Below are positions 58,264 through 64,000 of a DNA stretch of 64,000 bases, piece by piece (within the stretch, counting starts at the first letter, position 1; each line of letters begins with the position of its first letter). The DNA lies in NCBI RefSeq assembly GCF_019049675.1, contig NZ_JAFMOW010000062.1:124001-188000 (forward strand), in the 5' to 3' direction. Below the pieces are notes generated by a model. That model had not been told where the DNA came from, did no database searches, and worked only from the letters and a program-made list of their open reading frames with translations. This stretch comes from Rahnella bonaserana. Its GTDB lineage: Bacteria > Pseudomonadota > Gammaproteobacteria > Enterobacterales > Enterobacteriaceae. A program made the translations under genes and the position numbers.

Positions 58264-58491
58264 TCAGAATACTTTGGAGGAGAAGTCGGTTTTCACTTCG
58301 CTTTCGATGTAGGTATTTAAGCCCCATCCTGCACGGGCCAGTTCCTTCATCTTCTCAAGATGTTCAGGGCCGGGGTGGCGGATGTCGTAAAGATAAACGT
58401 GGTTATTCTTGAAACGGACTTTGATCGAATTGGCATCAATCTGGAAGCTGACAACCTGTGAATCACCGCTTTTGTTGGCGTAATTTTCCAT
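58264..58491 (-). CDS. Small KTSC-like protein
   Basis: 75 residues. The middle part 'SIKVRFKNNHVYLYDIRHPG' resembles the KTSC domain, found in small proteins and next to Lys-tRNA synthetase-like domains; function unknown. AGGA lies 8 nt before the ATG. No signal peptide or membrane helix. Confidence 0.7.
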   Translation of the reverse strand: MENYANKSGDSQVVSFQIDANSIKVRFKNNHVYLYDIRHPGPEHLEKMKELARAGWGLNTYIESEVKTDFSSKVF

Positions 58492-58673
58492 GCTGTATCC
58501 TGTTAGCTAAGCCTGATTTCGGGCGACGTCTACTATTAACCACGTCCGGCATTTGGTTACAGGGTGATAGTTCACACTATCAGCATGTTAACTTCAGTCC
58601 GTTAACTTCATCTTATTAACGACAAGGTTGATTAGCGTAATGAAGGTGGGCAGGTTTTGTCGTGAAGAAAACA

Positions 58674-58696
58674 GGCACCTGCTGAACGCCGGTGCC
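58674..58696 (-). terminator. Candidate terminator after ssuA
   Basis: GGCACC, 11-nt loop, GGTGCC; the minus strand continues TGTTTTCTT. Confidence 0.5.
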
Positions 58697-58712
58697 GTGA
58701 TTTCAAAGGCAG

Positions 58713-59651
58713 TTATTTTAGCAGGAACGAATGGTCAAACGTGCCGGTGACATTCAGGGCGACAGGGAGTAATCCCTGAGCATGATAGAAATCAGCCGTT
58801 TGCTGTTGCTGCGTTTCCGTCGCGGCATCAATCGGTTGCCAGTAGGATTTACGACGCTCAAACCCCAGTTTCGCCGCGTCCAGCGGGAAGCCGATGATTT
58901 TCGCCAGTTTCTCACTGTACGCATCCAGATTTTTATATGCCCAGACTTGTGCATCGCTCAGACGTTGCAGGTAGTCGGCAATCGCCTCACGTTTGGCTTT
59001 ATCCTTAAGCGCGGTGTCTGTTGCTGCCAGGAAACTGTTGCCCGACCATAAACCCCGGCCATTCACCAGAACCCGCAGATGATCCTGTGTTTCGGCGAAG
59101 GCGGTGTAAGGTTCCCAGGTTGCCCAGACATCCACGGAACCCTGGGTCAGCGCCAGTTTGGCATCGCTCGGCGGCAGAAAACGGAAGGTCACGTCTTTGG
59201 CCGACAGTCCGGCAGACGCCAGCGCTTTTAGCGCCACAAAATGTCCAATGGAACCGCGATTTGTGGCAATGCTTTTACCTTTTAAATCCGCTGCGCTTTT
59301 AATCGGGCTGTCCGGTTTTACCAGCAGCGCGGTGCCATAGGCGTCCGATTTATCCACGGCAATCGCTTTCACTTGCGCGCCTGCGGCTTCGGCAAATAAC
59401 AAGGGCGCATCACCGATAATACCGACATCTACCGCCTGCGCATTCAGCGCTTCGGCCAGTGGCGCGGCGGCAGGGAATTCTGACCACTCAATTTTGTACG
59501 GCAAATTATCCAGCTTATTGGCTGCCTCCAGTTGCGCCCGCATATTGCCTTTCTGGTCGGCTACCCGCAGGGTGATTTGTCCGGCATTGACTGCCAAGGC
59601 GCTGCCAATCAGCGAAACCAGCAACAGAAGATTTTTCACATTCACTCGCAT
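58713..59651 (-). CDS. Aliphatic sulfonate ABC transporter substrate-binding protein (SsuA-like)
   Basis: 312 residues. Sec signal (1-23, ending VNA-G), then an SsuA/NitT fold: 'QITLRVADQKGNMRAQLEAA', 'FPAAAPLAEALNAQAVDVG', 'VDVWATWEPYTAFAE'. Binds sulfonates or sulfate esters in the periplasm. Downstream of the monooxygenase gene by 9 nt; the usual permease and ATPase (SsuC, SsuB) are not next to it. Confidence 0.88.
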   Translation of the reverse strand: MRVNVKNLLLLVSLIGSALAVNAGQITLRVADQKGNMRAQLEAANKLDNLPYKIEWSEFPAAAPLAEALNAQAVDVGIIGDAPLLFAEAAGAQVKAIAVDKSDAYGTALLVKPDSPIKSAADLKGKSIATNRGSIGHFVALKALASAGLSAKDVTFRFLPPSDAKLALTQGSVDVWATWEPYTAFAETQDHLRVLVNGRGLWSGNSFLAATDTALKDKAKREAIADYLQRLSDAQVWAYKNLDAYSEKLAKIIGFPLDAAKLGFERRKSYWQPIDAATETQQQQTADFYHAQGLLPVALNVTGTFDHSFLLK

Positions 59652-59660
59652 CAGGGTTCC

Positions 59661-60758
59661 TTATACCAGCGTGGTTGCGGTGGTTTTATTCAGTGCCTGA
59701 CGCGCAGCGATTTTCTGTTTCGTCAGCGGGATCAGACTCTTGCCGTACTCGACGGCGTCGTTGAGTGGGTCAAAACCGCGGATCAGAAAAGTGGTGATCC
59801 CCAGATCGTAATATTTCAGCAGGGCATCGGAGACTTGTTCCGGCGTGCCGACCAGCGCTGTTGAGTTAGAACCACCGCCAATCAGTCCGGCAATGCCGGT
59901 CCACAGGCAGGAATCCAGACGGTCGCCTTGTGCAACGGCCTTCAGTAAACGCTGCGCGCCGACACTTTGCGGTTTAGCCGCCAGCGCCTGACCTTTTTCA
60001 GCCTGCTGCGCGGTGGCTTTCGCGAGGATTTCGTCGGCTTTGGCCCAGGCTTCTTCTTCGGTTTTACCGAGGATCGGGCGGAAGGAAATACTGAAATCGA
60101 CCTCCCGCTGATGTTTTGCCGCAGACGCTTTCACTGCTGCGACCGTTTCCGCCGCACTTTCCAGCGGCTCCCCCCACAGCGCGAACACGTCTGCCTGTTT
60201 TCCGGCAACGCGAATGGCGTCATCAGAAGATCCGCCAAAAAATACCGGCAGCTTTTTCTGATATGGCTTAATGGCGGAGAAAGCGTTTTCTGCCTGATAA
60301 AACTCACCCTGATGATCAAAGCCCGTTTCCGAGTACCAGCTCTGTTTCAGCACATCGATATATTCGTCCGTGCGCTGATAGCGACCAGATTTCGGCTTGA
60401 AATCGCCGTCACGACGCTGTTCTGCGTCACTGCCGCCGCTGATGATATGCACGGCGACGCGTCCTTCCAGCAGGTGATCCAGCGTGGCAAGTTTGCGCGC
60501 TGCCAGTGTCGGGGCGACAAAGCCCGGACGATGCGCCAGCAGAAAATGGATACGGGAAGTGCTGGCACCGGCGTGCGCCGTGACCAGAAAGGCGTCAGGC
60601 TGATCGGAGGCGTAAGCCACCAGAATACGGTCAAAACCCGCATCTTCATGGGCTCTGGCGAAATCGGCGATGTATTTTTTATCGAAAATCGGACCGGTCG
60701 GCGGGATGATTTCAGAAGCCAGACGATGGCCGATCATACCGATAAATTGCACGCTCAT
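59661..60758 (-). CDS. SsuD-like FMNH2-dependent alkanesulfonate monooxygenase
   Basis: 365 residues (E. coli SsuD 381). Luciferase-like family: 'EDAGFDRILVAYASDQPDAF', 'VAVHIISGGSDAEQRRDGDF', 'FFGGSSDDAIRVAGKQAD', 'SNSTALVGTPEQVSDALLKY'. Uses reduced FMN and oxygen to release sulfite from sulfonates in the family. Divergent from E. coli SsuD, so substrate may differ (dimethyl-sulfone or other sulfur compounds). The reductase SsuE is not nearby. First gene of the pair. Confidence 0.82.
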   Translation of the reverse strand: MSVQFIGMIGHRLASEIIPPTGPIFDKKYIADFARAHEDAGFDRILVAYASDQPDAFLVTAHAGASTSRIHFLLAHRPGFVAPTLAARKLATLDHLLEGRVAVHIISGGSDAEQRRDGDFKPKSGRYQRTDEYIDVLKQSWYSETGFDHQGEFYQAENAFSAIKPYQKKLPVFFGGSSDDAIRVAGKQADVFALWGEPLESAAETVAAVKASAAKHQREVDFSISFRPILGKTEEEAWAKADEILAKATAQQAEKGQALAAKPQSVGAQRLLKAVAQGDRLDSCLWTGIAGLIGGGSNSTALVGTPEQVSDALLKYYDLGITTFLIRGFDPLNDAVEYGKSLIPLTKQKIAARQALNKTTATTLV

Positions 60759-60928
60759 AAGCTGTCACTCCTCAGATGAGGCCAGCGAATGAAAGTCTGC
60801 GCTGGCAGGAGGTATCACCTTAAACGGCAACTTACTATGTGAGAAATTCATTATCTTCATAAGCTAATATGAAAATTGTGCATTACAGGATGCGGGCAAA
60901 TAAAGGGGTATTACTGAGCGCGACAGGC

Positions 60929-60988
60929 CGGGTGAATTATATGCGGGTGAATTATTTGCTAGTGAATAATTTGCGAGTGAATTATGTA
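60929..60988. repeat. Four tandem 15-bp repeats
   Basis: Units CGGGTGAATTATATG, CGGGTGAATTATTTG, CTAGTGAATAATTTG, CGAGTGAATTATGTA. They lie between the DUF1161 gene and the ssuD-like gene, 171 nt upstream of the latter, and may be direct-repeat binding sites or a variable tandem repeat. Confidence 0.8.
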
Positions 60989-61048
60989 AAGGGGGCAGGG
61001 ATGAACCCTCCCTCTGAACGAGGAAGGGTGTGGAGCAAAACTACGACG

Positions 61049-61345
61049 TTACTGCGAGTCCTGGCTTGTGCCGGTTTTCGGGCTGGCAGCCGAGCTGTCT
61101 CCCGCATCCGCAGTTTTGGTATAAACAATCTTCTGGCTGTCATTTCCACAATGACCGACGACCTGGCCACCGCTCTGGTCAGCCTGATCGTTAGGAACGA
61201 TATCAAGTTTGAACCCGGATTCAGGCAAACCGTTTGCTACAATTTTTTGGGTAATGTCTGCTTTGACGCTTTCACAGGATGCCTGTGCCATCAGAGGTGC
61301 AAGCATCACGACAGCGAGACCAGCTAAGAGTGTCTTTTTCATCAT
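61049..61345 (-). CDS. DUF1161 family small periplasmic protein (YnfD-like)
   Basis: 98 residues (97 if the second of two adjacent ATGs is used; AAAGGA suits both). Sec signal ending 'AQA-SCES', then 'DITQKIVANGLPESGFKLDI' and 'QVVGHCGNDSQKIVYTK' with two Cys that may form a disulfide. Matches DUF1161 of E. coli YnfD. Function unknown. Confidence 0.8.
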   Translation of the reverse strand: MMKKTLLAGLAVVMLAPLMAQASCESVKADITQKIVANGLPESGFKLDIVPNDQADQSGGQVVGHCGNDSQKIVYTKTADAGDSSAASPKTGTSQDSQ

Positions 61346-61445
61346 TCATTCCTTTTATGAGAACCGCAGTATCAATAAGTCTAGCAGATATGCAGGGGCG
61401 GTAAGATTTACTGCCCCAGTGGAGAGACAATCTGGCAGGAAATGA

Positions 61446-61814
61446 TTACGGCGCCATCAGCTGACGGCCTGTGCGGCGGTCGAGACAGCGTTCAGTGTTC
61501 GGTTCCCAGTACGCATTAATGTTCTGGCTGGCTTCACACTTATCGCGCAGATCTATGGAGTTGTCATATTTGGAGAAGTCCTTCTCATTACGCTGATTTT
61601 TCATCGCGCGCAGACGCTGGGTTTCATCCCACTGTTCTTTGCTCTGACGTGCTTCTTCGTTGGTCATGGCATCATTGCCGGTACCGCCAAAGACACAGGT
61701 TCCGCCCGCACAGTTGGTGGCAGCTTGCACAGGAACCTGCCAGCCAGCGGTCATGGCCAGCAAAGCAACAGGAAGCATGGCGCGCGTCAGTCGGGTTATA
61801 AACGTTGTATTCAT
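61446..61814 (-). CDS. ynfB: YnfB family (DUF1283) periplasmic protein
   Basis: 122 residues. Sec signal ending 'VQAATN', then '[16 protein letters not shown]' and '[20 protein letters not shown]', as in YnfB of E. coli (113 residues). Four Cys in all. Beside ynfA as in E. coli. Function unknown. AAGGA before the ATG. Confidence 0.9.
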   Translation of the reverse strand: MNTTFITRLTRAMLPVALLAMTAGWQVPVQAATNCAGGTCVFGGTGNDAMTNEEARQSKEQWDETQRLRAMKNQRNEKDFSKYDNSIDLRDKCEASQNINAYWEPNTERCLDRRTGRQLMAP

Positions 61815-61946
61815 TAGCTAATCCTTTTAATTTACACATCGCTCAGGCGAATCTATGAATTATAACACCCGCCTGAATGGCGTCACCCTTTGCCTGTAAA
61901 CTGGTTGATATGTTATTGAAGTCCGCACTGTAAACCTGGCTCAACT

Positions 61947-62273
61947 ATGCTCAAAACATCTTTACTCTTCTTTGCCACAGCGCTGGCGGAAATCATCGGC
62001 TGCTTTTTACCTTATCTCTGGCTGCGCAAAGGCGGCAGTATATTGCTGCTGCTTCCGGCGGCTCTCAGTCTGGCGGCGTTTGTCTGGTTGCTGACCCTGC
62101 ATCCGGCGGCGAGCGGCAGGGTATACGCGGCTTACGGCGGCGTGTATGTCATGACCGCAATGTTATGGCTGCGGTTTGTCGATGGCGTGAAACTCAGCAC
62201 CCCCGACTGGCTGGGCGCGTGCGTTGCACTGGCGGGGATGCTGATTATTATTTCAGGCTGGAAAGCCTCATAA
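61947..62273 (+). CDS. ynfA: YnfA family (UPF0060) small membrane protein
   Basis: 108 residues with four helices. '[20 protein letters not shown]' and '[21 protein letters not shown]' are the UPF0060 signatures, an SMR-like fold; homologues have been reported as drug-efflux proteins in Shigella. Divergent from ynfB. Confidence 0.93.
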   Translation: MLKTSLLFFATALAEIIGCFLPYLWLRKGGSILLLLPAALSLAAFVWLLTLHPAASGRVYAAYGGVYVMTAMLWLRFVDGVKLSTPDWLGACVALAGMLIIISGWKAS

Positions 62274-62277
62274 GCGA

Positions 62278-63183
62278 TTACTGCGATAATCTTTCCATCA
62301 GCACAATGACTTTCTGAATCACGATTTGCGCAGCACGGGACAGCTGACGGCGTGGCGCAACGCACAGAGCCAGTGTCAGCGGTTTGGCCGTTCGCCCCTG
62401 CAACGGCACAAAGGCCAGCCGCTTTTCCTGTAAGTCAGGCAAAACATCCAGCAGACTGAGCACGCCAACACCGGCGCCTTTACGAATAAGTTCGCGCATC
62501 ATGCGCACGTCATTGCAGACGATCGACGGTGTTTCCAGCAACTGATAACGGTTGTACAGCAATCTGGCGCGGGCATTCACCATCAGCGGTTCCGAGGGAA
62601 TGATCTGCCGGTAGGAGGCGATATCGCTGAAAGACAGCGATTCCTGCTGTGAAAGTTCGTGTCCGACCGGCATGGCAATGCCAATGGGTAATTCCGCGAA
62701 AGCCCGCACTTCCAGCCCGGTATGCTCAACCGGATCCAGCAACAATCCGAAATCGACCTCTGCCGAGCTGACCTGTTCGCTGATATTCCGGCTGTCTTCT
62801 ATCCGGATATCAAAGGTCAGGTAAGGATGTTCTGCGCCCACTTCCGCAATCAGTTCTGCCACCATTCCCTCGCTGAGTGCTGCGATCATAGAAATAGTGA
62901 CGTGTCCGCGACGCAATCCCTGGATCTCATCGAAGCGTTCCTTTGTACGGGAAAACTCTTTTCGCCAGCGGCGGATGTCATCAAACAAAATTTCGCCCGC
63001 TGAGGTCAGTTTCAGGCCGGTGGGCAGGCGTTCGAATAACGGGGTTTCCAGCGTCTGTTCGGCCTGCAATATCTGCCGGTTAATGGCTGAGGCGGAGACA
63101 TGCAGCGCTTCCGCCGCTTTGCGCAAACTTCCTGTTCGGGCGACTTCGGTAAAATATTGCGAAAAACGGGAGAATGGAGACAT
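62278..63183 (-). CDS. LysR-family regulator
   Basis: 301 residues. N-terminal HTH 'GSLRKAAEALHVSASAINRQI' and effector domain from about 93 ('GHVTISMIAALSEGMVAEL'). Convergent with ynfA and divergent from the purine permease gene, which it may control. The inducer is unknown. Confidence 0.88.
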   Translation of the reverse strand: MSPFSRFSQYFTEVARTGSLRKAAEALHVSASAINRQILQAEQTLETPLFERLPTGLKLTSAGEILFDDIRRWRKEFSRTKERFDEIQGLRRGHVTISMIAALSEGMVAELIAEVGAEHPYLTFDIRIEDSRNISEQVSSAEVDFGLLLDPVEHTGLEVRAFAELPIGIAMPVGHELSQQESLSFSDIASYRQIIPSEPLMVNARARLLYNRYQLLETPSIVCNDVRMMRELIRKGAGVGVLSLLDVLPDLQEKRLAFVPLQGRTAKPLTLALCVAPRRQLSRAAQIVIQKVIVLMERLSQ

Positions 63184-63493
63184 GGGTGTACTAATTTATG
63201 CAGTGAATAAGTGAGATATCTATTATGGACTGCATCACTCATTTTTCCTAGATTGTGCGATGCCCCTTTGTAAAACAACCACCTCAGGTTGTTTTACAGT
63301 CAAAACGGGCAAATGACAGGGTTCGTCAAAACACGTTTTAGCTCGTGTGCCGCAATCAGTGATGGAAAGCGGGGCGAACGGTGGCATTTGCACTGCTGGC
63401 ACATGATCGTGTTTTGAAAAACAACACTAATAACAAGCGTGCATGTTTGAAAACCAGACTCAACGTGATCATGCGACCAAGAGATACCTTCTC
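63184..63493. other. 310-nt regulator/permease intergenic region
   Basis: Contains the perfect hairpin at 63270-63297 and a distant inverted pair CAAAACACG (63327-63335) with CGTGTTTTG (63408-63416). No coding region and no recognisable PurR box seen. Confidence 0.5.
63270..63297. repeat. Perfect 11-bp-stem hairpin upstream of purine permease
   Basis: GTAAAACAACC, ACCTCA loop, GGTTGTTTTAC, located 87 nt before the LysR start and 196 nt before the permease start. No T run, so operator or leader structure rather than terminator. Confidence 0.75.
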
Positions 63494-64000
63494 ATGTTAG
63501 AAAAACTATTTAAGTTAAAAGCTCACCGTACTAACGTGCGGACTGAGATTGTGGCAGGACTGACTACATTTTTAGCAATGGCCTATATTCTGTTTGTTAA
63601 CCCGTCTATTTTGGGCGCGACGGGGATGGATAAAGGCTCGGTCTTTGTGGCAACTTGTCTTGCTGCCGCAATCGGTTCCGCACTGATGGGCTTTATTGCC
63701 AACTACCCGATCGCCCTGGCGCCGGGTATGGGTTTAAACGCCTTCTTCACCTATACCGTCGTGCTGCACATGGGTTACACCTGGCAGATCGCGCTGGGTG
63801 CTGTTTTCCTTTCAGCCTGTATTTTCTTCGCGTTATCCATCTTTAAAATCCGCGAATGGATTATCCGCAGTATTCCTTTGCCATTGCGCTCGGCGATTGC
63901 GGCAGGTATTGGTTTATTCCTGGCGCTGATTGCGCTGGAAAACGCCGGTATCGTCGTGGCTAACCCGGCAACGCTGGTGGGCCTGGGTGATCTGACCAAG
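63494..64000 (+). CDS. NCS2/AzgA-type purine permease, 5' part
   Basis: First 169 residues of a longer protein cut by the window end. 'TNVRTEIVAGLTTFLAMAYI', 'NPSILGATGMDKGSVFVATC', 'NYPIALAPGMGLNAFFTYTV' are signatures of the adenine/hypoxanthine/guanine proton symporters (AdeP, GhxP type). About five helices visible. Probably imports a purine; whether adenine or guanine/hypoxanthine cannot be told. Confidence 0.9.
   Translation, partial: MLEKLFKLKAHRTNVRTEIVAGLTTFLAMAYILFVNPSILGATGMDKGSVFVATCLAAAIGSALMGFIANYPIALAPGMGLNAFFTYTVVLHMGYTWQIALGAVFLSACIFFALSIFKIREWIIRSIPLPLRSAIAAGIGLFLALIALENAGIVVANPATLVGLGDLTK

Noticed and set aside
60929-60988. Tandem repeats considered as a CRISPR array
   Set aside because: Units are 15 bp, directly adjacent and without spacers.
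60869-61327. Plus-strand ORF with pentapeptide repeats RVNYM/RVNYL
   Set aside because: The repeats are just the translated 15-bp DNA units, and the rest lies antisense to the DUF1161 gene; no ribosome site.

Overview
The window looks like chromosomal DNA of an enterobacterium in the order Enterobacterales, most likely the Yersiniaceae (Rahnella / Ewingella / Serratia side). That placement is inferred from gene content and near-identity of FNR, Prs, KdsA and RF1 to the enteric proteins as I remember them. Conserved enteric blocks are present in recognisable order: pth-ychH-prs-ispE-lolB, hemA-prfA-prmC-sirB2-sirB1-kdsA, ydgH-pntA-pntB-uspE-fnr, and ynfB/ynfA. Accessory modules sit between these blocks.

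Layout. (1) 1-5.6 kb: three overlapping SPFH (HflK/HflC-like) membrane proteins, one with a strongly His-rich N-terminus, followed by a P1B-type metal ATPase. (2) 5.6-6.6 kb: an AT-rich insert coding for a YopT/AvrPphB-type C58 cysteine protease, preceded by a tiny hydrophobic ORF and a palindrome. (3) 6.6-10.5 kb: pth, ychH, prs, ispE, lolB. (4) 10.7-12.0 kb: an orphan type VI secretion cassette (Hcp, a Tlde1-like L,D-transpeptidase-fold toxin, a small two-helix membrane protein as candidate immunity), placed between the divergent lolB and hemA. (5) 12.3-17.8 kb: hemA to kdsA. (6) 17.8-20.9 kb: DauA transporter and a GGDEF diguanylate cyclase. (7) 21-25 kb: GlcG-like protein plus a three-subunit membrane-bound GMC sugar/polyol dehydrogenase (Tat small subunit, FAD subunit, triheme cytochrome c). 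(8) 25.4-33.6 kb: D-aminopeptidase, a complete oligopeptide ABC importer and a divergent M19 dipeptidase, which together resemble a system for taking up and degrading D-amino-acid peptides. (9) 33.6-41.5 kb: ydgH, pntAB, uspE, fnr and a TerC-family protein. (10) 41.5-45.7 kb: glucosyl-3-phosphoglycerate synthase-like and YedP/MpgP-like proteins (probable glucosylglycerate osmolyte pair), smrA, apbE. (11) 45.7-52 kb: LysR/azoreductase pair, GlgX-like enzyme, hydroxyacid dehydrogenase, Cbl. (12) 52-58 kb: RNase II, YdeP, DacD. (13) 58-64 kb: KTSC-like small protein, SsuA/SsuD-like sulfonate genes, DUF1161, YnfB, YnfA, a LysR regulator, and the start of an NCS2/AzgA purine permease cut by the window end.

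Most promising for follow-up are the SPFH-trio/P1B-ATPase operon, the C58 protease island, the orphan Hcp-toxin-immunity cassette, the D-peptide scavenging operon, and several strong unexplained repeats: a perfect 17-bp inverted repeat at 25215-25249, four tandem 15-bp units at 60929-60988, and an 11-bp-stem hairpin upstream of the purine permease. No rRNA, tRNA, CRISPR array, insertion sequence or prophage was recognised. All homology statements come from reading the sequence and remembering families; no database search was run.
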